Shown: positions 52,744-61,686, counted from the first letter of the stretch. The stretch is DNA of 64,000 bases from Chryseobacterium viscerum (GCF_002899945.2 NZ_PPEG02000010.1:186001-250000); one strand, 5' to 3'. Numbers and translations are program-made. The notes: a model not told the origin generated them from the letters alone.

Positions 52744-53805
52744 TTAAGCCTTTTCCAATAATACCAGACTGTGATCACTCCCCGCCAGATGATTGTAAAG
52801 AAGTACATACTTCACGCTTTCCTTTTTCTCTTCATTGATCATCATCACTTCCGGAATTTGTTGTTCCTTAAGAATATGACAGGCTATAAAGGTAGAAAAA
52901 CCACTGGCTGTATTGAATTCTCCACTCAAATGTTTATAATACAACTGTGATGAAGCTGGAAACAGATCTGCAGCTTTCGTATAATAAACATCAGAATCTG
53001 CATCTCCGCTGAATCCTAGAATAACAGCATCAATATCATGATGGGAAAGATTGTTTTGAGCTAAGAAATTTTGGATAAAATCCTGAACTTCAATCAATTC
53101 AACTTTGTTACTGATCTGAATATTTTTAAGCTTTGCGTAAGAATTTTCAGTCTTATCTTTTCCTACAACAAAAAAGCTGGCACCTTCGCCCCAAATCACT
53201 CCATCAGTAGATGAATTCAAATAATCGGCAGGAAGATCTTCTTCTTTTTTTATGATATTATTTAAACAATAAAGTTCCATTGTTCTGTCTGTCTGCTCAT
53301 CTGTAGAGCCTACAAGAACATTTTCAGCATCTCCGTCATTGATCTGAAGCTGAGCATCCAATAATGAAAACTCCAGAGAAGAAGAGGTATTCACATACGT
53401 GAAGTTATAAGCATGGCATTGCAATCCAAGAGCAATCTGTCCTGCTACCGTGTTGTGGGTAGACTGGATAAAGAAGGTTGGAGTAAGGAACTCTTCATGA
53501 TTATCGATCACATTTTTCAGGAACTTTTCAGAATCCTGTGAGCAGCCCATTCCAGTCCCTACAATAATGGCATCAGGTTGTTCAATACCTGCTTCTTTCA
53601 AAGCGTTTTTTGATGCTACAGAACTCATTTTTACCGTTTTGGACATTCTTCTGATCATGGCAGGCGGAATGAACTCTTTGTAATGAGGTTCTATTGCTTT
53701 GATGATGTTTGAAGAATTTTTCGGTGTAAGATTCTGAAGGATATTTTCGTTTAACGTGTCCTGAACAGAGATACAGGATGCACTGTTGATGTATACTGCA
53801 CTCAT
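52744..53805 (-). CDS. Ketosynthase-like chain-length factor, no active-site Cys
   Basis: The 353-residue protein has the thiolase fold of KS enzymes but the active-site Cys is replaced: the position equivalent to TACSS of its neighbour reads NTSSSLE (Ser141). The HGTxT motif is also absent (ILGFSGDADSD). The second His may survive in YYKHLSGEFNT. It should form a heterodimer with the KS encoded four bases upstream, setting polyene length as in type II polyketide CLFs and aryl polyene KS-CLF pairs. The start overlaps the KS stop. Confidence 0.85.
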   Translation of the reverse strand: MSAVYINSASCISVQDTLNENILQNLTPKNSSNIIKAIEPHYKEFIPPAMIRRMSKTVKMSSVASKNALKEAGIEQPDAIIVGTGMGCSQDSEKFLKNVIDNHEEFLTPTFFIQSTHNTVAGQIALGLQCHAYNFTYVNTSSSLEFSLLDAQLQINDGDAENVLVGSTDEQTDRTMELYCLNNIIKKEEDLPADYLNSSTDGVIWGEGASFFVVGKDKTENSYAKLKNIQISNKVELIEVQDFIQNFLAQNNLSHHDIDAVILGFSGDADSDVYYTKAADLFPASSQLYYKHLSGEFNTASGFSTFIACHILKEQQIPEVMMINEEKKESVKYVLLYNHLAGSDHSLVLLEKA

Positions 53806-55001
53806 GATTTTGAGAAAATTAAGGTGGAACAGTTTCCTCCAAATCCAAATGAGTTGGAAAGCACATGATTGATGTTTTTCTCTTTCAATTCGGTAACAGG
53901 AGTAAGATCAAACTCTTCCATTTTTGTTTTGAAATTCAGGTTCGGGAAAATAATGCTGTTCTGCATGGCTAAAATTGAAAATACAGCTTCAATTCCGGCC
54001 GCTGCGGCCAAAGTATGTCCTGTAAACGCTTTTGTAGAGCTGAATTCAGGAACTTTATTTTCACCAAAGATTCTGATCATAGCAATTCCCTCAGACAAAT
54101 CATTATTGGGGGTAGCCGTTCCGTGAACGTTGATATAATCTATGTTTTCTTTAGTTAATCCAGAGATTTTCAAGGCCTGCTGCATGGCTAAAAATGCTCC
54201 CTGTCCGTTTTCAGAAGAGGCGGTCTGATGGTGTGCATCATTAGCATTTCCGTATCCGGAAAGATAAGCCAGAACCTTTTTATTTTCTTTTTTGACTACT
54301 TCTTCGGACTCAAGAACTAAGAAAGCGGCTGCTTCCCCAAGGTTAAGTCCTTTTCTGTCGTTGTCAAAAGGAGTATTGTAAGAATCCGTAAGAATCATCA
54401 GGGTATTGAATCCATTCAAAGTAAATTTTGAAAGAGAATCTGTTCCCCCAACAATGACACGGTCCAAAACTCCGTTTTTGATCAGTTTGGCTCCCATCAT
54501 AATAGCATTGGCTGCCGATGAGCAGGCTGTGCTGATGGTGGAAACCATGCCTTTTAATCCCAAATAATCAGCAATAGCCAATGAGGAACTTCCGGCATCG
54601 TGAGCGTCAATATATTTTTGCTTTTCAGGGAAGTCTTCGTAAGAGTAGAAGTATTTTTCAGTGATATCCATCCCGCCTACACTGGTAGAAGAGATCAGTC
54701 CGGTTCTGTAACCATTGATATCTGAAATTCCTGCACTTTCTAAAGCTTCTTTCGCAGCAATCATTCCCAATAGAGAAGTCCTTGTTACGTTGTTGTCTTC
54801 ATCAAGCTGAAGTTTCTGTACAAGTTCTTCGTTGGATAATTTTATTTCACCCGTTTTAATGATTCCGGCGTGACGGGTTTCAAACATTTCGATGTCTGAA
54901 ATTCCATGTTTTCCGGATTGTAATGAAATAAAATTTTCCTCCACATTGTTTCCGATGGAGGAAATGATGCCCATTCCCGTTATGGCAATTTTTTGACTCA
55001 T
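53802..55001 (-). CDS. 3-oxoacyl-ACP synthase, catalytic partner of the CLF
   Basis: The ATG at 55001 (MSQKIAITGMG) gives about 399 residues; a frame open to 55037 has a poor start. Cys160 (STISTACSSAANAI), the His of VHGTATPNND and the His of KAFTGHTLAAAAG form the triad. It should extend the aryl polyene with malonyl-ACP. It overlaps the CLF gene by four bases, and the ACP gene lies 63 bases upstream. Confidence 0.9.
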   Translation of the reverse strand: MSQKIAITGMGIISSIGNNVEENFISLQSGKHGISDIEMFETRHAGIIKTGEIKLSNEELVQKLQLDEDNNVTRTSLLGMIAAKEALESAGISDINGYRTGLISSTSVGGMDITEKYFYSYEDFPEKQKYIDAHDAGSSSLAIADYLGLKGMVSTISTACSSAANAIMMGAKLIKNGVLDRVIVGGTDSLSKFTLNGFNTLMILTDSYNTPFDNDRKGLNLGEAAAFLVLESEEVVKKENKKVLAYLSGYGNANDAHHQTASSENGQGAFLAMQQALKISGLTKENIDYINVHGTATPNNDLSEGIAMIRIFGENKVPEFSSTKAFTGHTLAAAAGIEAVFSILAMQNSIIFPNLNFKTKMEEFDLTPVTELKEKNINHVLSNSFGFGGNCSTLIFSKS

Positions 55002-55064
55002 TGTATTAAATAATGTAACAATATACCAATCTAACAATATTGGTATATTGCTAGATTGAATGAA

Positions 55065-55322
55065 TTATTTTGTTCTGTTTTCTTCGATGAATTTTGCCAT
55101 CGTATCGATAGATTGAAAAATTTCCTTTCCTTTTTTAGGATCAGCTAATTTTATTCCGTAGTCTTTATCAAGAAGAACAATCAGTTCCAAAGCATCAATA
55201 GAGTCTAGTCCCAATCCTCCTCCGAATAAAGGATCAGTATCTTTGATTTCTTCTATAGATACGTCTTCAAGATTAAGGACTTCAATAATTTTGTGTTTCA
55301 ATTCTGTTTTTAAGTTTTCCAT
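55065..55322 (-). CDS. Acyl carrier protein 2
   Basis: The ATG at 55322 gives 85 residues. The phosphopantetheine site is Ser41 in GGLGLDSIDALELIV. It likely serves the polyene or the DarA/DarB branch. Why two ACPs are encoded is unknown; each may serve one half of the molecule. Confidence 0.92.
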   Translation of the reverse strand: MENLKTELKHKIIEVLNLEDVSIEEIKDTDPLFGGGLGLDSIDALELIVLLDKDYGIKLADPKKGKEIFQSIDTMAKFIEENRTK

Positions 55323-55406
55323 AATTAAGTTAATTTTCCAGAGTATCAAGGCATCAGCTTATCAACTAAGCCTGAAGCATTGCTACGCTGTTATATTATT
55401 ACATTT

Positions 55407-55955
55407 TTATAAGGTTAGCAAATATACAAAAGCTTTATAATTTTCCTGATACAATTCTACCCAGCCACATAATACTTTGTCAGCCTTTCCGGACTGCAGG
55501 ATTTGTTCAGAATAATCATTTAAAAAATTTTCATCAAATTCGTCCAAAACGAAAAAAGCATTTTCTGTCTGCATTTTATGTTTAATGCTGATTTCGCCTA
55601 CACAGATATTGGGTAAGGTGTAGACAAAAACTGCAGGACTTGGATAGAAGTTATCCTGATCATTGATGCTTTCCTGATATTTGAAATCGGTATCCAGACT
55701 GGATGCTCTGTTGGCAAAAACGATAGCCGTTCTGCTATGATCTTCCTCTTTCAAAATGGTTTCAGCGGAAAGAAAAGCGAGCTTACTCAGGTTATCCATT
55801 TTATGAAACTTTGGATAGCTGAGGTCTAAACTTTTATACGCTTCTTTGGCAAATTCCTGAAAGGTTTCGCTCTGACTTTCAAAAATGATATTTCCGTCAA
55901 CGGTTATTTTTGAATGTTCTATGGTACAGCTGTTTATTTTCTTCATCACGTTCAT
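55407..55955 (-). CDS. Isolated ketosynthase N-terminal half (PF13723-type)
   Basis: The start is ATG 55955 or 55946 (MKKINSCTIEHSK); a longer frame overlaps the KS upstream. The 180-residue protein matches only the N-terminal half of a KS, with YPSPAVFVYTLPNICVGEIS, and has no catalytic Cys-His-His set. Such 'ketoacyl-synt 2' proteins accompany aryl polyene and flexirubin clusters. A role in starter selection or complex assembly is possible. It is separated from the KS gene by one to ten bases. Confidence 0.75.
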   Translation of the reverse strand: MNVMKKINSCTIEHSKITVDGNIIFESQSETFQEFAKEAYKSLDLSYPKFHKMDNLSKLAFLSAETILKEEDHSRTAIVFANRASSLDTDFKYQESINDQDNFYPSPAVFVYTLPNICVGEISIKHKMQTENAFFVLDEFDENFLNDYSEQILQSGKADKVLCGWVELYQENYKAFVYLLTL

Positions 55956-55956
55956 T

Positions 55957-57114
55957 TTAACATTTTTCCAAAACAACTGCTGCATTGCAACCTCCAAAAC
56001 CTGAAGCTGTTTTCAGAATATATTGTACTGCTGCAGATTGGTTTTCTTTGATAATATTCAACGGTTGGGATACTCCATTTTCTTCAAAATTCTTGGAAGG
56101 AAGCAGCGTACTGTGAAGAGCACTTTCCATAGAAATAATGCTTTCAAGAAGTCCGGATGCACCCAGACAGTGTCCGTAATATCCTTTCATGCTGTTCAAA
56201 GGAACATTTTGAAGCTCCATTCTGTTGAAGGCAATAGCTTCCATTTCATCATTATATAAAGTTGCCGTTCCGTGGGCAGAAATAAAATCAATTTGTTCTG
56301 CAGAAACTTGCGCTTCGGTCATTGCATTTTTAATACTGGCAAATAAACCGTCTCCGGTTCTTGAAGGTCCGGAAATATGGTTGGCATCATTCACGGCAGA
56401 GTCTCCGAGAACTTTAAATCTGAATTTTTCATTTTCAGAGATTTTTCCTTCGTCAGAATGACGGCTAGTTATATAGATAGCTGCAGCAGCTTCACCGATA
56501 TTGATTCCGTCTCTGTTTTTATCATAAGGCTTGCACGGGCCTGATCCTATAGCCTGGAATGAATTGAATCCTGAAATAACAAATTCAGAAAGCTCATCAC
56601 CCGCAATCACAAAGGCATCTTTATATTTTCCTGCCTGGATCATATTCTTGGCAACTGCAATGGCCATTACCCCGGAAACACAAGCATTGGATACGACAAT
56701 AGGTTTTGTTTTGAATCCAAAAAAGTCTGCTATTTTCTGTGCTAATTTTGATAAATAAACGCCTTCCGGTAGCTCAGACTGGTTTTTTAGCAGGCTGATG
56801 TTTCCTTTTGTCGTTGAAAGAATAAAAGCGGTGTTTTCTGATAGGGTGTTTTTTTCAACAAGAGGCTGTAAGCTTAAAAGAAGCATCTTCTCCAGTCTTG
56901 TGAAATCAATAGTATTCTGAGTAAAGAATCTGTTGAATTCTTCATCCAGTTTTTGAGAATCAATCATGGAAGCATAAAAAGCCTCCTGATTGTCTATAAT
57001 TTTATGTAAAGCAACTCCTGATTTGCCTTCTAAAAGGGCTTTCCAGTTAGAATCTGCATCGAAACCTAAGGGAGTTACACAATTGTAGTCTGTGATATAA
57101 ATTTCCTTCTTCAT
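55957..57114 (-). CDS. 3-oxoacyl-ACP synthase 3
   Basis: The ATG at 57114 (MKKEIYITDYN) gives 385 residues; a longer frame begins at 57168 but overlaps the thioesterase gene too far. Cys145 (SNACVSGVMAIA), His of SAHGTATLYND and His of YYGHCLGASG make a complete triad. This is the third complete FabF-like KS of the cluster; its division of labour with the others is not readable from sequence. The start overlaps the thioesterase stop by four bases. Confidence 0.87.
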   Translation of the reverse strand: MKKEIYITDYNCVTPLGFDADSNWKALLEGKSGVALHKIIDNQEAFYASMIDSQKLDEEFNRFFTQNTIDFTRLEKMLLLSLQPLVEKNTLSENTAFILSTTKGNISLLKNQSELPEGVYLSKLAQKIADFFGFKTKPIVVSNACVSGVMAIAVAKNMIQAGKYKDAFVIAGDELSEFVISGFNSFQAIGSGPCKPYDKNRDGINIGEAAAAIYITSRHSDEGKISENEKFRFKVLGDSAVNDANHISGPSRTGDGLFASIKNAMTEAQVSAEQIDFISAHGTATLYNDEMEAIAFNRMELQNVPLNSMKGYYGHCLGASGLLESIISMESALHSTLLPSKNFEENGVSQPLNIIKENQSAAVQYILKTASGFGGCNAAVVLEKC

Positions 57115-57539
57115 GATAATCCCATTTTGTCTTTCCAGTTTTGAAAAAATTCCGGATTGTACAGGCATAAACCTCCATTGCTGTCCAGAAATACCTGGAT
57201 CGTTTCACCGCTGCATACCAACTTGTCTTCCTGATTGAAAATCTCATATCTGTAGATAAGCTTGGCAGAAACAGAATTGATAAACGTCGTTACAATCCTG
57301 AAGGTTTCTCCATATTTTAAAGGAAGAAAATGTTCACAGGTACTTTTTACAATCGGTGTTACATATCCTTCATTCTGAATGTCAAGATAAGTGAGACCGT
57401 GTTGGCGGCCAAAAGCTTCTCTTCCGTCTTCAAAATAAACGATATAATGTCCGTGCCAGACAATTCCCAGTGGATCTGTCTCATTGAATCGTACTCTGAC
57501 TTCTTCAGTACAGGTTAATATATTTTCTTTAGACTGCAT
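57111..57539 (-). CDS. YbgC/4-hydroxybenzoyl-CoA-type thioesterase
   Basis: The ATG at 57539 (MQSKENILTC) gives 142 residues; an upstream frame start would lie deep inside the permease gene. The hotdog motif NETDPLGIVWHGHY contains the catalytic Asp22. It would release acyl chains from ACP or CoA, possibly the finished polyene or the DAR chain. It overlaps the permease gene by 11 bases and the KS gene by four. Confidence 0.88.
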   Translation of the reverse strand: MQSKENILTCTEEVRVRFNETDPLGIVWHGHYIVYFEDGREAFGRQHGLTYLDIQNEGYVTPIVKSTCEHFLPLKYGETFRIVTTFINSVSAKLIYRYEIFNQEDKLVCSGETIQVFLDSNGGLCLYNPEFFQNWKDKMGLS

Positions 57540-58797
57540 TTTGTTTTCTTTCGTAAAAAATGGAAATAGATACGGTGGCAATATAAAATAATAATAAGAA
57601 TACCAACTCTTTAGCAATTCCACCAATGCCGCTGTTTCTTAAAATAATATCGTAATAAGCATTCAATCCCCAGTTCATGGGAGAGAATTTGGCTACGGTC
57701 TGCATAAATTCCGGCATTAAAAATACGGGAACCCAGATTCCTCCGATGGCTGCTAAAACTACTACAGAAGTTGCTCCGAATGGGGCAGACTGTTCCTGTG
57801 TATCGGCAATAGTTCCCAGTAAAACTCCGAATCCGATGGCGGCCAGCCCCGCAAACAGCGTTACTATTATAAGCTGGAACATTTTTCCGGACACATCAAA
57901 CGCCGGAAGATCCATATAAGGGAACAAATAAATTCCCACCGCTACCATCAGTAAAAACTGAATGATACAGATGATCAGATAGGTAAAAGTTTTTCCTAAA
58001 ATATGTACAAAATAGGGGGTAGGGCTTATTCTCGCTCTTACACTTGTTCCCTGGCTTTTTTCTTTAACCAAATTGATGGATAAAGGAACTACAATAAAGA
58101 AGATCGCAAAAAGAGTCCATGCAGGAACGTTGTGCTGAACAGAATTCGGCATGACATCCATTGCTCCTTTCTTGGGTGTGATTTCTTTAAAGCTGATCAG
58201 GTTTTTATTTTCGTCAAGATTCTCCGTCGTTCCCAGCTGATCCTGGAATGCTTTGTAGATCTTTTTATTTTCAATCTCAAAAACCATTTTATTGACTGAA
58301 TTCATCACTGAATTTTTGAATCCCGCATTGGTAGCCGGGTCAAAGTATAAATGAATCTCTTTTGTCTTCGGAGCAATGGCTTTTACTTTTGCAGAATCTC
58401 CTTCCAGACCAAAAGAACTTACAATGGTCTGAACTTTAGAATCAATATTGGAATTTAAGTCTTTCGTTAAATTTTCAGGAATGACAATTGCCATCTGATA
58501 ATCTCCCGAAAAGACAGCTTCCTGAGCAGATTTTTCATTGAAATTGGTCAGCAGCTGGAAGGTTTTACTGTTTTCCAGTTCCGCTTTTATATTTTTTGAA
58601 ACTTCAGATTGATCCTGATCTATAAAAATAATCGGGATTTTTGATCCTTCCAGGTTTTTAAAAGTAGAATCCTGAATAAGGGTAATGGTTACAATCAGAA
58701 GCAACGGCATCACGAAGATGATGACGATTCCTCCAATATCTCTTTTCAAAAGAAGAATTTCTTTGATAAAGCTTCTCCACAGTTTATACAACAACAT
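57529..58797 (-). CDS. ABC-2 type permease
   Basis: The 422-residue protein has one membrane helix near the N terminus (residues 21-42), a long extracytoplasmic region (about 50-225) and five more helices from residue 230 on (WTLFAIFFIVVPLSINLV onward). The layout is the ABC-2 exporter (drug/lipid) type. It overlaps its ATPase gene by 14 bases. It probably exports the pigment or an intermediate across the inner membrane. Confidence 0.88.
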   Translation of the reverse strand: MLLYKLWRSFIKEILLLKRDIGGIVIIFVMPLLLIVTITLIQDSTFKNLEGSKIPIIFIDQDQSEVSKNIKAELENSKTFQLLTNFNEKSAQEAVFSGDYQMAIVIPENLTKDLNSNIDSKVQTIVSSFGLEGDSAKVKAIAPKTKEIHLYFDPATNAGFKNSVMNSVNKMVFEIENKKIYKAFQDQLGTTENLDENKNLISFKEITPKKGAMDVMPNSVQHNVPAWTLFAIFFIVVPLSINLVKEKSQGTSVRARISPTPYFVHILGKTFTYLIICIIQFLLMVAVGIYLFPYMDLPAFDVSGKMFQLIIVTLFAGLAAIGFGVLLGTIADTQEQSAPFGATSVVVLAAIGGIWVPVFLMPEFMQTVAKFSPMNWGLNAYYDIILRNSGIGGIAKELVFLLLFYIATVSISIFYERKQNAV

Positions 58798-59542
58798 CTC
58801 TTAGTTCTTTTCCGGTTAATGAAATGAAAACATCTTCAAGGTTTTCCGCATTGGCGATCTGTGCAACAAGTTCTTCAGGAGTTCCTACTGCATGAATTTT
58901 TCCATGGTCGATGATGGCAATTTTTGTACAGAACTCTTCAGCTTCCGACAGGTGATGGGAAGTATAAATAATGCAGGTTCCCTGTTTATTTAAATCCAGG
59001 AGATAGTCAATAATGGCTTTTTTAGACTGAACATCTACTCCTACAGTGGGTTCGTCTAAGAATAAAACATTAGGATTGTGAAGGGTTCCGGCGATGAGGT
59101 TGCATCGGCGTTTCATTCCTCCGGAAAATTGTCCTACCTGCTTATTAGCAAATTTTGAAAGTCCCATAATTTCCAGGGATTCATCAATTGCTTTTTTAAG
59201 CTGGTTGTGCTTCAAACCATACAGACTTCCGAAAAACATCAGATTTTCTTTGGCTGTAAGAGTAGGGTACAAAGCATATTCCTGCGGAACAATCCCTATG
59301 ATCTGCCTGATTTTGAAACCATCTTTCTGTGGAGACAAACCATTGATGGTAAATTGTCCTGAAGTAGGTTTTATCAATCCAGAAAGCATAGATATCAGAG
59401 TCGTTTTTCCGGCGCCGTTAGGTCCAAGAATTCCGTAGATGTCATTTTTATTGATATTCAGAGAGATATCATTGACAGAAAAATCATCAGAATTTTTGTA
59501 CTTCTTGTATAGGTTTTTGATCTCAATCATATTTTCTGCCAT
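58784..59542 (-). CDS. ABC transporter ATPase
   Basis: The 252-residue ATPase has Walker A GPNGAGKTT (residues 40-48), the Q-loop in GIVPQEYALYPTL, the ABC signature FSGGMKRRC, Walker B VLFLDEPTVGVD and the H-loop in YTSHHLSEAEEF. It energises the permease encoded next to it. One base separates it from the BtrH-like gene. Confidence 0.95.
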   Translation of the reverse strand: MAENMIEIKNLYKKYKNSDDFSVNDISLNINKNDIYGILGPNGAGKTTLISMLSGLIKPTSGQFTINGLSPQKDGFKIRQIIGIVPQEYALYPTLTAKENLMFFGSLYGLKHNQLKKAIDESLEIMGLSKFANKQVGQFSGGMKRRCNLIAGTLHNPNVLFLDEPTVGVDVQSKKAIIDYLLDLNKQGTCIIYTSHHLSEAEEFCTKIAIIDHGKIHAVGTPEELVAQIANAENLEDVFISLTGKELRDVVV

Positions 59543-59543
59543 A

Positions 59544-60560
59544 TCAGATCGCTTTTCTCAGTTTTTTATAGAAAGCTTCTTCCAGATCTGCAATGTGCAA
59601 CATCGTTTTTGAAAGTTCATTATAAATATTGCTTTTTGAGTTTCTGTTTTTGTAAACTCTGGCAATATCCACTGCAAAATCTCTCCAAAGGTCACCGATA
59701 GAAGTAATTTCTTTTGATAATTCTTTCAGCTCATCATTTTTAAGAATGACAGAAGCTTCCTGAAGAAATGCTCCATAGATAAATCTGAAACCTCCGCCTC
59801 CGGTCCCGATTTCTTCCTGCATTCTGATCAATTGTCCCAAATAATGGTTGGTGACTTTTGTTCCCTTCTTTTCGGCCCATTTCGGAATGCTTTTCGCCAC
59901 CCATCTCATGGCTTTTACTCCGATAAGCGGTACCGGTGCCAGCATATTTTTGCAGGTGTCTTTGATTCCTTTTTTTATGGCTTCTTCAAGATTGATGTTT
60001 TCAGGAACATAAACAGGATAATACATGTGCCCTTTTGGTGGCAGTGCTCCTTTAGCATATCTTACTTTTTCCAGTTCTGCTTCAGAAAGGGATGTTGTAT
60101 AATCCATTACAGGATCACTGATCAGGAATTTTCCGTCTTCCTTTCCATATACCACAAGATTGTGGGCATTGAAGTGGAATTTGTACTCCTCCGGGAAGTA
60201 GGTAAGATTGAAAACGCCTACCTGAAGTCCTGTAGGTATATTTTGATCCAGATTTCTTTCAAGAGCTTTTTGGGCATCTTTAGGATTTGAGAATTTTTCT
60301 CTTTTGATTTTAATTCCTAATCTTTTGGCTGCTTTACTGAAAATAGCACCCGGCATCGGACGATAGCTGAAGCCCGGAGCAAAATTTACCTTTAAAAAAG
60401 GAAGATAGACAAAAAACAATCCTGAACCGATCCCGAAGATCATCGGCTCACTGAGTTTCAGGCCTTTATTAAGCAGTAGATTAGAAGCAACACCGTTTTC
60501 GCAATGCGCAGTCTGATGGTGTTCAAAGTTTAATTTCATTTGCAGATTGTATCTTTTCAT
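59544..60560 (-). CDS. BtrH-like acyltransferase-fold protein (BtrH_N/DUF4872)
   Basis: The 338-residue protein begins HHQTAHCENGVASNLLLN, the BtrH_N pattern with Cys20 as a candidate nucleophile (papain-like/C39-like fold). The His of FHFNAHNLVVYG and Asp of ISDPVMDY would complete a triad. A DUF4872-type helical half follows. BtrH transfers an acyl group from an ACP in butirosin synthesis, so this protein may transfer the polyene or starter acyl from ACP to an acceptor. The start may also be the ATG at 60539. The function is inferred. Confidence 0.78.
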   Translation of the reverse strand: MKRYNLQMKLNFEHHQTAHCENGVASNLLLNKGLKLSEPMIFGIGSGLFFVYLPFLKVNFAPGFSYRPMPGAIFSKAAKRLGIKIKREKFSNPKDAQKALERNLDQNIPTGLQVGVFNLTYFPEEYKFHFNAHNLVVYGKEDGKFLISDPVMDYTTSLSEAELEKVRYAKGALPPKGHMYYPVYVPENINLEEAIKKGIKDTCKNMLAPVPLIGVKAMRWVAKSIPKWAEKKGTKVTNHYLGQLIRMQEEIGTGGGGFRFIYGAFLQEASVILKNDELKELSKEITSIGDLWRDFAVDIARVYKNRNSKSNIYNELSKTMLHIADLEEAFYKKLRKAI

Positions 60561-60602
60561 TGGTCAAATGGAATCCGGCACTTTATATAGGCCTTATTTC
60601 AT

Positions 60603-61007
60603 TTATTTTCCGTTGAAGTTTTTTAATTCATCCACTGAAATTCCGAATGCATCGGCATATTTTTTCAGTGCAGTTTCGCTTAGTGTTTTGAATATTCCGG
60701 GTTTAAAATGTCTTTTCACCCTCCATTGCCATATTCCTACATAAGAAGCAAGAACAGGCGGGTCCATTTTATTCAGTTCCATAAAATAAACGATGGGACT
60801 TACTATATTATTGGCAACATTTTGTTTTGCTTCCTCAATTCTTTCATAAATGAGTTCCATCGATTCATCCAGAGCAGCTTTCTTGGCATCCCAGCCTGTG
60901 CTGTTTGCTGTCGTGTAGTTGTCATTCTCATCCGTTACATACAGAACTTCTGTCATGTTGGCGGACTTCAGGTTACTTTCGTCTTGAGGCAGGTCTTGTT
61001 TTTTCAT
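60603..61007 (-). CDS. Conserved small protein of the flexirubin cluster
   Basis: The 134-residue protein is acidic at the N terminus (MKKQDLPQDESNLKSANMTE) and then helical with a Trp/Arg segment (YVGIWQWRVKRHFKPG) and a helix-turn-helix-like end (ALKKYADAFGISVDELKNFN). No known domain is clear. It is the first gene of the middle minus-strand run, 42 bases upstream of the BtrH-like gene. Regulator or scaffold is possible. Confidence 0.65.
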   Translation of the reverse strand: MKKQDLPQDESNLKSANMTEVLYVTDENDNYTTANSTGWDAKKAALDESMELIYERIEEAKQNVANNIVSPIVYFMELNKMDPPVLASYVGIWQWRVKRHFKPGIFKTLSETALKKYADAFGISVDELKNFNGK

Positions 61008-61050
61008 CTAAATAATGTTCATTTTTTTAGATTCCAGATGAAATAAGGTT

Positions 61051-61079
61051 CACCTGTTTTTGATTCTTTTAATCAGGTG
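61051..61079. repeat. Short inverted repeat upstream of the small conserved gene
   Basis: CACCTG (61051-61056) and CAGGTG (61074-61079) are complementary around an AT-rich spacer, about 45 bases upstream of the gene start at 61007. It might be an operator. Confidence 0.3.
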
Positions 61080-61265
61080 GCTAAAATAGTGAAAATACAT
61101 TATATGTAAATCATATTAAATCTGAGGGAGTTATTGCTTTGAAAATGAGGTTGTATCAAAAATATTCTACAGATCCTGATGTCCAAATGCAATTATGTTA
61201 AATTACGAATACCTATAAAATTTTGTTAATTATTGGGGAATTATTTATTATTTGATTGTTTTATC

Positions 61266-61273
61266 TATATTTG
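61266..61273 (+). promoter_or_regulatory. -7 box TATATTTG for the GG-leader peptide gene
   Basis: Consensus box 47 bases before the ATG at 61321. The -33 element is unclear. Confidence 0.5.
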
Positions 61274-61320
61274 TTCCTGTTAAACAACAAAAACTAATAA
61301 TCAAAAACAAATTAAATTTC

Positions 61321-61500
61321 ATGAAAAATTTAAAGTTACTTACAAAGAATGAGTTAAAACAAGTGAAAGGAGGAATTACTGTTTACATTGCATGTGCTAA
61401 CGGAACCAGCGGCCAAATACGTAATGTGAATGTGAATACTGATATTGCTACTCCTGCAGAGCAGATTTGCGGAGGGAATGAGTATGAAGTGATTATCTAA
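61321..61500 (+). CDS. Bacteriocin-like peptide with double-glycine leader
   Basis: The ATG at 61321 gives a 59-residue peptide. The leader MKNLKLLTKNELKQVKGG ends in Gly17-Gly18, the cleavage pattern for C39-type transporters, and the core has two cysteines (Cys25 and Cys50). A longer frame from 61252 would spoil the leader. The gene is the only plus-strand gene among minus-strand pigment genes, with its own promoter box and terminator. No dedicated C39 protease/transporter or modification enzyme gene is seen in the window. Confidence 0.7.
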   Translation: MKNLKLLTKNELKQVKGGITVYIACANGTSGQIRNVNVNTDIATPAEQICGGNEYEVII

Positions 61501-61582
61501 GGAGGTATTCAAGACATTAGATTACATCTAATCCTACTTTTACGGTTTTATAAAAATAAAACTTTCAAGTAAAAAGTTATAG

Positions 61583-61609
61583 GCGGGACAGAAATGTTCC
61601 GCTTTTTTT
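61583..61609 (+). terminator. Terminator after the GG-leader peptide gene
   Basis: GCGGGACA (61583-61590) pairs with TGTTCCGC (61595-61602) with one G-U pair and seven T residues follow. An ATTAGAT/ATCTAAT hairpin precedes it at 61516-61532. Confidence 0.85.
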
Positions 61610-61661
61610 GTGCTTTAAATTTCTTTCTCCCTGATGATCAGGGTTTCACAGATTGGTAGAA

Positions 61662-61677
61662 TGTTTCACGTGAAATA
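61662..61677. promoter_or_regulatory. parS-like site
   Basis: TGTTTCACGTGAAATA matches 15 of 16 bases of the classical chromosomal parS consensus TGTTTCACGTGAAACA and keeps the full GTTTCACGTGAAA core palindrome. It lies in a gene-free stretch. ParB binding is inferred. Confidence 0.55.
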
Positions 61678-61686
61678 ATTCATTGT

